The notes: generated by a model not told the origin, from the sequence alone. Numbered from the stretch's first letter, positions 17,564-27,687 are shown. The stretch: DNA of 33,911 bases from an uncultured Verrucomicrobiota bacterium (GCA_903956835.1 CAJBOM010000215.1:1-33911); one strand, 5' to 3'. Numbers and translations are program-made.

Positions 17564-18343
17564 CTAAGCGCAAAACTGTAGACAGAACCAGCGACCCAGG
17601 CGACCACGGTGCTGGAGTTTCCAACCGAGTTTGTGAGCTGTGCGGAGAATCTGTTTTTCCTGCCCCGACAGGATGCCTGAGAGAATTAAGCCCGCGCCTG
17701 CCTTACGATGTTTTTCGAGACGAGGCAAGAGATGAAGCAGAAGGGAATCGTAAAGGTTTGCCAGAATCAGATGGGCAGGGGGAAGGGCAGTACGAAGAGC
17801 GTCGGCTACGCGGAAGTGGGTGCGGGGTGCGAGGCGGTTGAGCTGACGATTTCTCTGGGCTTCTTGAACGGCCGAGGAGTCGTTATCCCATCCTTCGGCA
17901 TGGGCGCCGAGGCGAGCGCAGGCGAGAGAGAGAATTCCTGAACCGCAGCCGAGATCGAGGACTTTTAGGGTAGTGCGAGAGCTTCGAGGTGAAGTGAGAA
18001 ACTTGGTGAGATAGCGTAGGCAAAGGTGGGTGGTGGCATGTTCGCCGGTACCGAAGGCGGGACCTGCGCGGATCTTGAGTCGGGGAACGGAGCGATAGAT
18101 TGCGGGGATGTTCCTATTGTCGCTGGTCACGAGAAGCCTTCTTCCGATTCGAAGTTGGAAGGGGGAAGAGGTGCGAAGGGTAAGTTTACGAATTCGGCCT
18201 CGGTGGAGCTTTTGCAGGAGACGCAGGGGGCGAAGATGCGGAGAGTAAATTTGAAGTTTTGGAGCTTGGCCAATAGTTTCGATTACGGCGGAGGGGAGAT
18301 TGATGAAGGAGCTGGGGAGGCGATTAAGTTCCAGAGCGTACAT
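17564..18343 (-). CDS. prmA: Ribosomal protein L11 methyltransferase-like SAM methyltransferase
   Basis: PrmA signature AGPAFGTGEHATTHLCL, SAM motif VLDLGCGSGILSLACARLGA, and ILANLYDSLLL. Confidence 0.88.
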   Translation of the reverse strand: MYALELNRLPSSFINLPSAVIETIGQAPKLQIYSPHLRPLRLLQKLHRGRIRKLTLRTSSPFQLRIGRRLLVTSDNRNIPAIYRSVPRLKIRAGPAFGTGEHATTHLCLRYLTKFLTSPRSSRTTLKVLDLGCGSGILSLACARLGAHAEGWDNDSSAVQEAQRNRQLNRLAPRTHFRVADALRTALPPAHLILANLYDSLLLHLLPRLEKHRKAGAGLILSGILSGQEKQILRTAHKLGWKLQHRGRLGRWFCLQFCA

Positions 18344-18428
18344 GGGTGGTCCGTTTCAGTAGAGGTTGAGTTTGAGGTGAGTCGTGGAGAATGACCTCTG
18401 AACCCAAAGGGTGGGGAAAGGGGTTGGT

Positions 18429-19220
18429 CTACTGGAGGGAAGGGATGGAGGCGAGCAGGCGCTGGGTATAGGGATGGGTGGGGTGGGTGGTGATGAGTTC
18501 GGAGGGGCCTTCTTCAACGAGTTTACCGTGTTCGAGAACCGCGATCTGATCGCTGACGTGTTCAACGACTGCGAGGTCGTGGGCAATGAAGAGGTAGGTG
18601 AGGTTAAGTTTTTCTTGGAGGTCCATCAAAAGGTTGACGATCTGGGCTTGGACAGAAACATCGAGGGCACTGACCGGTTCGTCGCAGATGATAAACTCCG
18701 GTTCGACGGCGAGTGCGCGGGCAATGCCGATGCGCTGGCGTTGACCTCCGCTAAATTCGTGGGGGAATCGGCGGGCGTGGGCAGGGTCGAGGCCGACAAG
18801 TTCTAAGAGTTCTGCTACTCGGGTTGCCCGATCGGAAGGAGACATCTTGGGAAAATGAATTTCGAGAGGTTCGGCGAGAATGGTGCCGATGCGTAGCCGA
18901 GGATTGAGGGAGTTGTAGGGGTCTTGAAAAACCATCTGAATCTTTTTTCGGTAGGGGCGGAGGTCGGAACCTCGCAGGGTGCTGATGACATGACCTTGGT
19001 AGGAAACGGAGCCGGCGGTGGGATCGATGAGGCGAACGATGGCACGGCCGAGGGTGGTCTTGCCCGAACCGCTTTCCCCGACGAGGCCGAGGGTGGAACC
19101 CTTTTCGATTTCCAGGGAAACACCGTCGAGGGCTTTGACCACACCGGTTTGGCGCTGAAGGAATCCAGATTTGACGGGAAAGTGGACAGAGAGATTGGAG
19201 ACTTGGAGGAGGGGAGGCAT
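18429..19220 (-). CDS. Oligopeptide/dipeptide ABC transporter ATP-binding protein (OppF/DppF type)
   Basis: Walker [14 protein letters not shown], signature SGGQRQRIGIARAL, Walker B FIICDEPVSALD, C-terminal HPYTQRLLASIP. Start set at 19220. Confidence 0.95.
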   Translation of the reverse strand: MPPLLQVSNLSVHFPVKSGFLQRQTGVVKALDGVSLEIEKGSTLGLVGESGSGKTTLGRAIVRLIDPTAGSVSYQGHVISTLRGSDLRPYRKKIQMVFQDPYNSLNPRLRIGTILAEPLEIHFPKMSPSDRATRVAELLELVGLDPAHARRFPHEFSGGQRQRIGIARALAVEPEFIICDEPVSALDVSVQAQIVNLLMDLQEKLNLTYLFIAHDLAVVEHVSDQIAVLEHGKLVEEGPSELITTHPTHPYTQRLLASIPSLQ

Positions 19221-19236
19221 GGGGTCTAAGTAGTTT

Positions 19237-20091
19237 TTATTGGGTGGCGAGGGTGGCACGGTCAATGGAGGCTAGGCGTTTTGTTTTTTGGCCGAGGCGG
19301 GGAATGCAGTCGAGGAGGGCACGGGTGTAGGGGTGCTGAGGGGAGCAGAGAATTTCTTTAACGGGGCCTTGCTCGACGAGTTTTCCTTCGAGCATAACCA
19401 GAACTCGATCGGCAAAATTGGCGACGATGCCGAAGTTGTGGGTGATGAGGAGGACGGACATGCCGAGTTGATTGCGGAGATCGCGAAGGAGATCGAGAAT
19501 TTGGGCTTGGATGGTGACATCGAGAGCGGTGGTGGGTTCATCGGCGACGAGAAGCTTGGGTTGGCAGGCGAGGGCCATGGCTATCATGGCGCGTTGCTGC
19601 ATGCCGCCGGAAAGTTGGTGAGGATAGTCGTGAGAGCGGAGTTCGGGATCGCGGATGCCAACGAGTTTGAGGAGACGAGTGACTTCGGTGGAGGTGCTAG
19701 GAAGTTTGGGTTGATGGAGGCGGAGGGCTTCGGCGATTTGGAAACCGATGGAGAAGACGGGGTTGAGTGAGGTGGAGGGTTCTTGAAAGATGTAGGCGAG
19801 TTTTCCTCCTCGGGCTTGGCGGAGGGTGGAGTCGGAGCAGGACAGGAGATCGGTGCCATCCTGCCAGAGGACTTGACCGCTGAGGTGGCAGGCGGGAGGG
19901 GGTGGAGTGAGGCGGGTGAGTGCGAGGGCGGCGGTGGTTTTACCAGAACCACTTTCTCCGACGACGGCGACGGTTTCACCTGGTTGGATGGAGAAGGAGA
20001 GGTCTTGCACGGCGACAACTGATTTGGCGCTAGAGGAAAACTCTACGCGAAGGTGGCGAACATCGAGAAGGGGTTTGGAGGGGATGGGCAT
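19237..20091 (-). CDS. Oligopeptide/dipeptide ABC transporter ATP-binding protein (OppD/DppD type)
   Basis: Walker [15 protein letters not shown], signature [14 protein letters not shown], Walker [25 protein letters not shown]. Confidence 0.95.
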   Translation of the reverse strand: MPIPSKPLLDVRHLRVEFSSSAKSVVAVQDLSFSIQPGETVAVVGESGSGKTTAALALTRLTPPPPACHLSGQVLWQDGTDLLSCSDSTLRQARGGKLAYIFQEPSTSLNPVFSIGFQIAEALRLHQPKLPSTSTEVTRLLKLVGIRDPELRSHDYPHQLSGGMQQRAMIAMALACQPKLLVADEPTTALDVTIQAQILDLLRDLRNQLGMSVLLITHNFGIVANFADRVLVMLEGKLVEQGPVKEILCSPQHPYTRALLDCIPRLGQKTKRLASIDRATLATQ

Positions 20092-20118
20092 GAGGAAGGG
20101 TTTAAGGGTTTTTCGGTT

Positions 20119-21171
20119 TCATTTTCCAGGGAGTCGGAATCGTGGGTCGACGGCATCGCGGAGGGCATCTCCAAGAAGGTTGAAAGCGATCACGGTAAGG
20201 ATGATGGCTAGGCCTGGGGTAAGGAGCCACCAGAAGTTGAGCATAAAGATTTTAATGTCTTGGGCTTGGCCGAGCATGAGTCCCCATGAGGAAGAGGGCT
20301 CTTGGATGCCAAGGCCGAGAAAGCTGAGGGCGGCTTCGCCGAGAATGTAGCCAGGAACGCTGAGGGTGGCGGCGACGATGAGGTAGCTGAAGGTGTTGGG
20401 CAGAAGATGGCGGAAAAGAATAGTCCAAGGGCGTTGACCGATGACATTGGCGGCGAGAATAAAAGGGCGTTCGCGAAGGGAAAGGACAAGTCCACGAACG
20501 ACGCGGGCGGTCCCTGCCCAACCGAGAGCGGAGAGAATGACGACGATGAGAAGGAATGTGGCGTCAGAAGGGAACCGGGAGGAGAGGGCGGCGCGGAGAG
20601 CGAGAAGAAGGTAGAGGCCGGGAACGGCCATGAGGAATTCTGTGAGGCGCATGGCCAGAGTATCGGGCCAACCCCCGAGGTACCCAGCGAGGCCCCCGAT
20701 GGTCAGGCCGAGGAAACTGGTGAGAGCGACTCCGATGAGACCAATACTAAGAGAAATGCCCGCTCCGTAGAGAAGGCGGGTGAAGACATCGCGACCGGTG
20801 GCATCACTACCAAGTAGATAAATGGTGGCGGGTGATGAGACGGTGAAGAGATGGCGAGTGGAGGGGATGAGCCAAAAAAACTTGTAGGCAGGACCATGGG
20901 AAAACCAGCGGAGGGTGGCGGTTTGATCTGGGAGGGGTTCGTAGGTAGCGGTGGAGGGATCAACGAGGCGGTAGAGTCGGACGCTGAGGTGGCCGTTTTG
21001 CCAAACTAGAGCGGTGGGAGGATGGTAGGTACGACTCAGGTCTTGGGCGGAAGGGATGGTGGGAGAGAGAAAGGGGGCGAAGAGAGCGGCTCCGTAAAGA
21101 AGGAGCAGAAGGCAGGCGGAGATCATCCCTGCGGGACGACGAAGAAGAGACCGTAGGAGATCAGCGGCCAT
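20119..21171 (-). CDS. Oligopeptide/dipeptide ABC transporter permease (OppC/DppC type)
   Basis: LLGSDATGRDVFTRLLYGA..., EAALSFLGLGIQEPSSSWGLML. ATG at 21171, overlapping the upstream permease by 11 nt. Confidence 0.93.
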   Translation of the reverse strand: MAADLLRSLLRRPAGMISACLLLLLYGAALFAPFLSPTIPSAQDLSRTYHPPTALVWQNGHLSVRLYRLVDPSTATYEPLPDQTATLRWFSHGPAYKFFWLIPSTRHLFTVSSPATIYLLGSDATGRDVFTRLLYGAGISLSIGLIGVALTSFLGLTIGGLAGYLGGWPDTLAMRLTEFLMAVPGLYLLLALRAALSSRFPSDATFLLIVVILSALGWAGTARVVRGLVLSLRERPFILAANVIGQRPWTILFRHLLPNTFSYLIVAATLSVPGYILGEAALSFLGLGIQEPSSSWGLMLGQAQDIKIFMLNFWWLLTPGLAIILTVIAFNLLGDALRDAVDPRFRLPGK

Positions 21172-22129
21172 AACGTACTCGGGGATCGGACCAGGCGAGG
21201 GCAAGGTCAGAAAGAAGATTGCCGACGATGAGGAGAGAGCAGGCGACGACGACGGAGCCAAGGACGACGAACTGATCTTCGCGGATGAAGGCTTCATAAA
21301 CAAGGCGTCCGAGGCCTGGGTAGTTCATGACATTTTCGACTAGGAGGGAGCCGCTGAGCAGGCCGGCGAAAGCGTAGCCGATGGTACTGAGAAGGGGGTT
21401 GAGGGCGTTGCGGAGGACGTGGCGAAAAAGAACGACTTTTTCGGACAGTCCTTTGGCTCTGGCGGCAGTGATGTATTCGGCTTGCAGGACGTCGAGCACG
21501 TTAGCGCGGAGAACGCGAAGGGTGCCGGCGACTCCTCCAAGACCGAGGACTAAGGTGGGCAGGATTAAGTGATGGGCGATGTCGAGAAACTGCGCGGCGG
21601 GTGAAAGAAAGTCGTAATCGAGAGAGGTGAGACCGCCGATAGGAAACCAGCCGGTACGGGCGGCCATCCAGACAGCGAGGAGGGCGAGAAAGAATTCGGG
21701 GATGGCTAAAGCGAAGTAGGCGGCGGCCGAGGTGAGGCGATCGATCCAGCCGCCTGGGCGGGCGGCGGCGAGGACGGCGAGGGGGATGGCGAGGGTCCAG
21801 GCGAGAAGAAGGGAGGTGATTGAGAGAAGAATGGTGGCGGGAGCGCGCTGGGCGATGAGTTGGGCGACGGGAACTTTGTAGGTCCAAGAGTAGCCGAAAT
21901 CGAGATGGAGGACATTTCCTAGCCAGAGGGCGTACTGCTGGTACCAAGGGCGATCGAGGCCGAATGATTTTTGGAGTTCGGCAATGAGGGCGGGATTAAT
22001 ATCGCGTTGGGCTTTGACCGGAGTCAGAAAATCGCCTGGAGCCAGACTCATCAAGATAAAGACGAGTAGAGTGACCGCGAGGAGCATGGGCACGAGGGTA
22101 GTGAGGCGGCGAAGAATGAAGGGGATCAT
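21161..22129 (-). CDS. Oligopeptide/dipeptide ABC transporter permease (OppB/DppB type)
   Basis: MIPFILRRLTTLVPMLLAVTLLVFILMSLAPGD; AARAKGLSEKVVLFRHVLRNALNPLLSTIG. ATGA overlap with the binding-protein gene. Confidence 0.95.
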   Translation of the reverse strand: MIPFILRRLTTLVPMLLAVTLLVFILMSLAPGDFLTPVKAQRDINPALIAELQKSFGLDRPWYQQYALWLGNVLHLDFGYSWTYKVPVAQLIAQRAPATILLSITSLLLAWTLAIPLAVLAAARPGGWIDRLTSAAAYFALAIPEFFLALLAVWMAARTGWFPIGGLTSLDYDFLSPAAQFLDIAHHLILPTLVLGLGGVAGTLRVLRANVLDVLQAEYITAARAKGLSEKVVLFRHVLRNALNPLLSTIGYAFAGLLSGSLLVENVMNYPGLGRLVYEAFIREDQFVVLGSVVVACSLLIVGNLLSDLALAWSDPRVRYGR

Positions 22130-23895
22130 GGGGTGAGAAGTGGGGTCCAGAGTTCGTCGAGATTCCAGACGAGGGAGCCGAGCGGCGGGATGCGAATATT
22201 TTTCCAGCGATCTTTGATGCCGACATAGGCGTTGGCGGTGACGAGGTAGATGAAGGGGGTTTCGTCGCTCATGATTTTCTGGACCTCATCGAAGTATTTC
22301 TTTCGTGTAGGGTAGTCGAGGGTGTGAAGTTGATCGGACATAAGTTGATCGATCCGGGCTTCCCAGGGGGTGGCGGGAGTTTTCTGGTTGGGATACCACT
22401 GATGAAGGCGACCTTTCGAGGAGAAGACGGAGATGCCGCCCGCGGGGTCGCCACCACCAGTGAGGCCGAGCATGCCCGCTTCGTAGTCGTAGGAGTCTTG
22501 AATTTTTCCGACTAAGGTTCCGAAGTCGAGGAAGGAGAGATTTACGGTGATGCCGAGGTCTCGCATATTTTCTTTGAAGGCAGTGGCCATATTAACGCGG
22601 AGCTGATTTTCCTGATTGGAGTTGAGGGTGAATTCCACAAGGTTGCCTTGGCGGTCGTGAAGTTTCTGGTCTGGGCCGATCTGAAAGCCAGCTTCGGCGA
22701 GAAGGGCACGGGAGCGGGCGGGGTCGTAGGGGTATTGGGTGACGTTGGGATTGTACCATTTTTTATTAGCGGGGGTTTCGGGTCCCCAGAGGGGCTGGCC
22801 GCGACCGAAGAGGACTCCGCGGACGAGACCTTGGCGGTCGATGCCGTGGGAGATGGCTTGGCGAAAGCGACGGTCGGTAAACCAGGCGAGTTTATAGGGA
22901 GTGACGAAAGGTTTTCCTGCGGTGTCGTGGCCAGGGTTTTGGTTGAACCAGATAAAACCGGTGTTGGGAGAGGGGCCACGATTGAAAACGGAGAAACCGT
23001 AGCGGGAGGCATAGCGATCGATCCAAGCGACATTATCTGGGGAGAGGCCCTCGGCATCGGTTTGGCCAGTGGCGAAGGCAAGAGTGCTGGCGTTGGCGTC
23101 TTTGACCAGTTTGGTGACGAGAAAGTCGACGTAGGGAAGGCGAACGCCTTGGGCGTCGGCGCGCCAGTAGTGTGGGTTAGCTTCGAAGACGATGCGTTCG
23201 GCGGGTTGATAGGAGCGGAGGCGAAAGGCGCCGGTGGCGAGGAGGCGTTGAGGTTCTTTTTGGGCGACGCTAACGTTCCAAGATTTAAGAAGAGTTCCGT
23301 CGCGGAAGGCGGGTTCGAGTTCGTGTTTGGGGAGGAGGCCGACCCCGCCGACCGTTTCGAGAAAGGGAGCGTAGATCTGCGGGGTGGTTAGGCGGACGGT
23401 GAGGTCGTCGATCTTTTCAACTTTAAACTTTTGGCCATCGACGGAGAGATCGAAGGCGGCGCGGTTGGGGAAGCGGGGATCGTAGATGGCTTGAAAGGTG
23501 AAGAGGACGTCATCGGCAGAGAAGGGGTGCCCGTCGGACCAGAGAACGCCAGGGCGCAGGTGAAAGGTGAAGGTACGATTATCGGGGGCAATGTCCCAGC
23601 GAGCGGCGAGTCCGGGTTCGACTTCTTGGGTGACGGCGTTGTTGTGGACGAGGGAATCGAGAAAGAGTCCGATGAAGCCGCCTGAGGTAGCGTCCTCGGA
23701 GACGAGGGGGTTGAAGGTAGAAGGTTCGCCAGGAGAGGAATCGATAAAGACACCTCCAGAGCGTCCGATCTCGCTTCTGGCGATATCGACTCCTGCGGGG
23801 AGAGGGTGCGTTTGCCGAGAGACTTTGGGAGGCGGGGAGCAGGCAGAGAGGAGGAGCAGAGCGCAGAGAGCGATAGGGAAAACGGGCTGCGCCAT
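22126..23895 (-). CDS. Peptide ABC transporter substrate-binding lipoprotein (SBP_bac_5 family)
   Basis: Lipobox LLSAC after start at 23895; family-5 features EPGLAARWDIAPDNRTFTFHLRPGVLWSDGHPFSADDVLFTF. Confidence 0.94.
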   Translation of the reverse strand: MAQPVFPIALCALLLLSACSPPPKVSRQTHPLPAGVDIARSEIGRSGGVFIDSSPGEPSTFNPLVSEDATSGGFIGLFLDSLVHNNAVTQEVEPGLAARWDIAPDNRTFTFHLRPGVLWSDGHPFSADDVLFTFQAIYDPRFPNRAAFDLSVDGQKFKVEKIDDLTVRLTTPQIYAPFLETVGGVGLLPKHELEPAFRDGTLLKSWNVSVAQKEPQRLLATGAFRLRSYQPAERIVFEANPHYWRADAQGVRLPYVDFLVTKLVKDANASTLAFATGQTDAEGLSPDNVAWIDRYASRYGFSVFNRGPSPNTGFIWFNQNPGHDTAGKPFVTPYKLAWFTDRRFRQAISHGIDRQGLVRGVLFGRGQPLWGPETPANKKWYNPNVTQYPYDPARSRALLAEAGFQIGPDQKLHDRQGNLVEFTLNSNQENQLRVNMATAFKENMRDLGITVNLSFLDFGTLVGKIQDSYDYEAGMLGLTGGGDPAGGISVFSSKGRLHQWYPNQKTPATPWEARIDQLMSDQLHTLDYPTRKKYFDEVQKIMSDETPFIYLVTANAYVGIKDRWKNIRIPPLGSLVWNLDELWTPLLTP

Positions 23896-23983
23896 AAAGA
23901 TGGAGAATAAGAGATTCGAACTTAAACCCAAACCAATTTCACGAAAGAGTGCCCAAAGCAAGTGATGGCGAGTGGGTGAGAAT

Positions 23984-24682
23984 TTAGTCCCGTGGAAACC
24001 CAAGGGGCCAAGCGACGCGTCGGCGAATCAACCAACCTACGCCGATGAGATCTTGAATTCCGACCCAAGCGCGGCCGGCGATAGTGTATTTGGAGATACC
24101 GGCGCGACGGGGGCGATGGCGAACGGGAAGTTCGCCGATACGAAGTCCGGCAGATCCGAGGAGGGCGGGGAGATAGCGGTGCATCCCTTTGAAGGGAACG
24201 AGGAAACGAACATCGTGGCGGCGGATAATTTTTAGCGAGCAGCCAGTGTCGTGGGCGCCGTCCATGAGAAAGGCGCGACGGATGGCGTTGGCGATTTTGG
24301 AGGCGACTTTTTTTTGCCAGGAATCCATCCGAGGGGTGCGGATGCCGCAAGCGAAGTCGGCACGGTTTGAGCGGAGGAGTTCGAGGAGGGCGGGGAGATC
24401 AGCTGGATCGTTTTGCCCATCGCCGTCCATCATGGCGGCGTGGGGTCGGGTGGCGGCGAGTAATCCTGCGTAGAGGGCTGGGCCTTGGCCGAGATTCTTT
24501 GGAAAGTGGAGAACGCGAATCCCAGGTTCTTGATCGAGAAGCGAGCCGGTGCGATCGCGGCTACCGTCGTTGACCGCGATAATTTCCACGCCAGGGACGG
24601 CGGCCCGAGCTTCGGCAAGAACGGCGGAGACATTTTCCTCCTCGTTATAAAATGGGATGATGAGAGAAAGATCGGAGGCCAT
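23984..24682 (-). CDS. Glycosyltransferase family 2 (polyprenyl/dolichol-phosphate sugar transferase-like)
   Basis: LSLIIPFYNEEENVSAVLAEA, IIAVNDGSRDRT, MMDGDGQNDPADLP. No TM segment seen. Confidence 0.9.
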   Translation of the reverse strand: MASDLSLIIPFYNEEENVSAVLAEARAAVPGVEIIAVNDGSRDRTGSLLDQEPGIRVLHFPKNLGQGPALYAGLLAATRPHAAMMDGDGQNDPADLPALLELLRSNRADFACGIRTPRMDSWQKKVASKIANAIRRAFLMDGAHDTGCSLKIIRRHDVRFLVPFKGMHRYLPALLGSAGLRIGELPVRHRPRRAGISKYTIAGRAWVGIQDLIGVGWLIRRRVAWPLGFPRD

Positions 24683-24688
24683 GAAAGG

Positions 24689-25348
24689 TTATTGAGGGGG
24701 AAAGAGAGAGGGAAGCCGAGCGAAAGAATTGGGAAAGAAGCGCGGGCCTATTTTTGCCCAGAGTTGGTTGAGTCCGTGAGCGAGGAGCCAAGTGTAGCCG
24801 ATGGAGAGTGGAATGGAGGCGAGAACATCGCTGGGATAGTGGTCTCCGGTGTAGATGCGCCCTAGTGCAGCGAGTCCGACAAGAATCCAAGGCCAGCGGA
24901 GGGCGCCTCCCCAGATGAGGCTGGCGCTGAAGGCGGCGGTGGTGGCATTGGCCAAATGGGCGGAGGGAAAGGAGCGACCGTGGGCGACGTCCCGTTCGGG
25001 GATACCAGAAATACTGATGCTGGGTTGCCAAGGGTGGTCAGCGGGGCCTGGGCTGACATCGCGAACCCCTTCGACGGCTTGAAAGGGGCGAGGTCGATCG
25101 AAAAAATGCTTCAAAGGATTGCAGATGAGGGGATCCCCGATAGTGATTCCGATGGCGGTGAAGAGGACCCAAGATCTGACTCGTTGTCCTCCGCGGAGAA
25201 AAAGGAGTATGGCTAGGAGGACGAGGATGGGGGTCCAGAATCGTCCATCTGCCAGAAGATTGAAAAACTGATCGAGGAGTGGATGGTTGATTCCCCGGTT
25301 GATAAGTCGGAAGAGCCTGAGATCTAGCGAATAAACTTGGGAGATCAA
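24689..25348 (-). CDS. PAP2-family membrane phosphatase
   Basis: PAP2 motifs KHFFDRPRP, SFPSAHLANA and RIYTGDHYPSDVLAS; several TM segments. TTG start at 25348; an in-frame stop lies 18 nt upstream. Confidence 0.92.
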   Translation of the reverse strand: MISQVYSLDLRLFRLINRGINHPLLDQFFNLLADGRFWTPILVLLAILLFLRGGQRVRSWVLFTAIGITIGDPLICNPLKHFFDRPRPFQAVEGVRDVSPGPADHPWQPSISISGIPERDVAHGRSFPSAHLANATTAAFSASLIWGGALRWPWILVGLAALGRIYTGDHYPSDVLASIPLSIGYTWLLAHGLNQLWAKIGPRFFPNSFARLPSLFPPQ

Positions 25349-25372
25349 GATGCTGAGGTTAAATTAGTAAAA

Positions 25373-26128
25373 ATGGAACGCCAAGTTGTTTACGCACTGC
25401 TTTTTGTCTGTTTTTTGTCTGTTGGGTGGGCTCAAAATCGGAAAACGGTCTCCAGCAAAGGCGGGGGCGAGACAACTTCCTCCGAAGAGGAGATGACGCC
25501 GACACCGCAGCAGATGCAGCATTTCCTTTGGCGGACTTTGGTGATGAAAGATTTGCGACTCAAGGGGCAGGTGCAAAGCGGAGAAAAAAAGATGCCCATT
25601 TTGGTGCGTACCAAGGATCGGTTGCTCCAGTTTGAGTTCCAAGATCGTCCCCTGCAGATTCGAGTACGATTTGCGCCTGAGGGCAGCCTGATTCAGAAGA
25701 GGAGTAAGCAGAGCGCGAATTGGGAAGTGGTCACGGGATTAGAAAAAACCAAGTCGGTGGCGGGGACCGATCTGGCCTATGAGGACTTGGGAATTGATTT
25801 TCTGCGTTGGCCCGATCCTCAACCCAAGGGGGAAGATTCCGTGATGATGTTAGATTGTTGGGTTTATGAGGTGACTCCTCCGGTGGAGAGTAACTATGCC
25901 AAAGTACGCTACTGGATTAGTAAAACATACAAGACGATGATCCGGGCAGATGGTTTAAATGGAAAAGGGGAAGCGATTAAGCGATTCACCTTTAACAGTA
26001 TTATCGAGGCGGAGGACACGGTGGTGATTGGGGAGATGAAAGTGGCTCGAATGACGCCAGGGACTGATGTTTCTGCCTCCCGCACCTATGTCCAAATTGA
26101 AACGGTGGAAAAAGGGTCGGGACTCTGA
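25373..26128 (+). CDS. Secreted LolA-like / outer-membrane lipoprotein-sorting-type protein
   Basis: Signal peptide MERQVVYALLFVCFLSVGWAQ; LolA-like features (GTDLAYEDLGIDFLRWP..., YAKVRYWISKTYKTMIRADGLNGKGEAIKRF). Confidence 0.65.
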   Translation: MERQVVYALLFVCFLSVGWAQNRKTVSSKGGGETTSSEEEMTPTPQQMQHFLWRTLVMKDLRLKGQVQSGEKKMPILVRTKDRLLQFEFQDRPLQIRVRFAPEGSLIQKRSKQSANWEVVTGLEKTKSVAGTDLAYEDLGIDFLRWPDPQPKGEDSVMMLDCWVYEVTPPVESNYAKVRYWISKTYKTMIRADGLNGKGEAIKRFTFNSIIEAEDTVVIGEMKVARMTPGTDVSASRTYVQIETVEKGSGL

Positions 26129-26140
26129 AAGGATTGAGGG

Positions 26141-26854
26141 ATGAATTATCGAATTGATCTCCACTGCCACTCCCGTTTTTCGGCGGATGGGGTGAGTGAA
26201 CCCGAAGAAATGGTCCAGGTGGCCAAGGAAAGGGGCCTGCACGGTTTTGCGATTACCGATCATAATACCTGTGCCTGTGTGGATTATTTTCTATCGACTG
26301 GACTCATGCGAGAGGATGGGCAACCCGTGGATGGATTTCTTATTTTGCCTGGTCAGGAGATTACGACTTCCGCAGGGCATCTGCTGGCCTTGGGTGTTCG
26401 CTTGCCTGATCTGAAAGGGATTGGACCTGCGGAGGCGATGGGATTAATTCATTCGGGAGGTGGCTTGGCGGTGCCTCCCCATCCCTACGATAACTTTCGT
26501 GCGGGAATCCGAGAATCGATTCGCGATAAGCTTGAATTGGAAGCGATCGAGGTTTTTAACGCAGCGGTCACTTTTAAAAGAGCCAATCAGCGCGCTTATG
26601 ATTATGCGGAGAAGCGGGATTTAGCGATGACCGCAGGGAGCGATGCTCACCATGTGGAAGCGATTGGAACAGCCTGTACTGTTTTAGAAATGAACGACTT
26701 CAGTGTGAAGGGGGCTTTGGCCTCGATTCGTCAAGGAGCGGTAAGCCTGGAACAAAAATACATGAGCCGCACGATGGCTTTACGGAAAACCTGGAATAAT
26801 GTTTTCCGTTTGCGCTCTCAAGCCAAGCGGCGGTCTCCGCATCCGCACTTGTGA
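26141..26854 (+). CDS. PHP-domain metal-dependent phosphoesterase
   Basis: PHP motifs IDLHCHSRFSADG, AITDHNT, PGQEITT, PPHPYD, TAGSDAHH. Confidence 0.9.
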   Translation: MNYRIDLHCHSRFSADGVSEPEEMVQVAKERGLHGFAITDHNTCACVDYFLSTGLMREDGQPVDGFLILPGQEITTSAGHLLALGVRLPDLKGIGPAEAMGLIHSGGGLAVPPHPYDNFRAGIRESIRDKLELEAIEVFNAAVTFKRANQRAYDYAEKRDLAMTAGSDAHHVEAIGTACTVLEMNDFSVKGALASIRQGAVSLEQKYMSRTMALRKTWNNVFRLRSQAKRRSPHPHL

Positions 26855-27687
26855 AAAAACCAGCTCCGGTCACGCGGGCGATTATAATTGGGAACGTTGC
26901 CGTGGCGGTGGCCGACGTCTGGTATACTTATGGCCACCCTTCCTCCGACTCGATTCTGCGGCAAATGCTAGCCCTTTCTCCGGCTTATCTTTTGGCAGGG
27001 GCTTGGTGGGAACCGTTTACCTATATGTGGTTGCACGCTCCTCCTGTGGGATTTTGGGTAACGCACATTCTTTTCAATATGATGACCCTTTGGATTTTCG
27101 GAAAACCTGTGGAATCTCGTTTGGGCTCGAGTCGATTCTTCATCCTCTACATTTTGGGTGGACTGGCGGCGGCGGCCGCTTTTCTGGGGCAAGGTTGGTG
27201 GATGGCAGGGCACACTTGGCAGGGGTGGCAGGCGGATTCCCAGGAAATTGTCGGAGCGAGCGGGGCGGTTTTGGCGGTGGTGGCTGCTTTTGCGATTTAT
27301 TTTCCAGACGCCCGTCTATTTATTTTCCCCTTTCCGTTTCCAGTGCGGGCGAGCAAGGCGGTTGGTTCCTTTATCGTCCTCAGTCTGATTTTGATGTTTA
27401 TTCCAGCACTCTCCTTTATCGGGCACAGCGCACACATTGGAGGATTATTAGCGGGCTACGCCCTGGCTCGCAGCTGGCGGAAGCAAGCTCCGCAACCGCC
27501 GATCTTAACGAAACCTGCGCAGAAAAGTATGGAGGAAATGGCGGCTACGTTGGAGGTGGCGAGAATGAGTGAAGCGACTTTTCGAGCGGCCCTCCGTCCA
27601 CTGCTGGACGAGTTGGGTAAGGGGCGCTGGCGTCCTCTCCAACCGCAGGAGCGTGCACTCCTGCGCCGAGCTCACCTTCTCGTCTAG
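26851..27687 (+). CDS. Rhomboid-family intramembrane serine protease
   Basis: Multi-TM. Catalytic-type GASGAV and downstream GHSAHIGGLLAGY; THILFNMMTLWIFG. GTGA overlap with the PHP gene. Confidence 0.9.
   Translation: MKKPAPVTRAIIIGNVAVAVADVWYTYGHPSSDSILRQMLALSPAYLLAGAWWEPFTYMWLHAPPVGFWVTHILFNMMTLWIFGKPVESRLGSSRFFILYILGGLAAAAAFLGQGWWMAGHTWQGWQADSQEIVGASGAVLAVVAAFAIYFPDARLFIFPFPFPVRASKAVGSFIVLSLILMFIPALSFIGHSAHIGGLLAGYALARSWRKQAPQPPILTKPAQKSMEEMAATLEVARMSEATFRAALRPLLDELGKGRWRPLQPQERALLRRAHLLV

Noticed and set aside
22648-23391. 247-aa plus-strand ORF opposite the peptide-binding protein gene
   Set aside because: Gly/Val/Ala-rich shadow of a clear SBP_bac_5 gene; no independent evidence.
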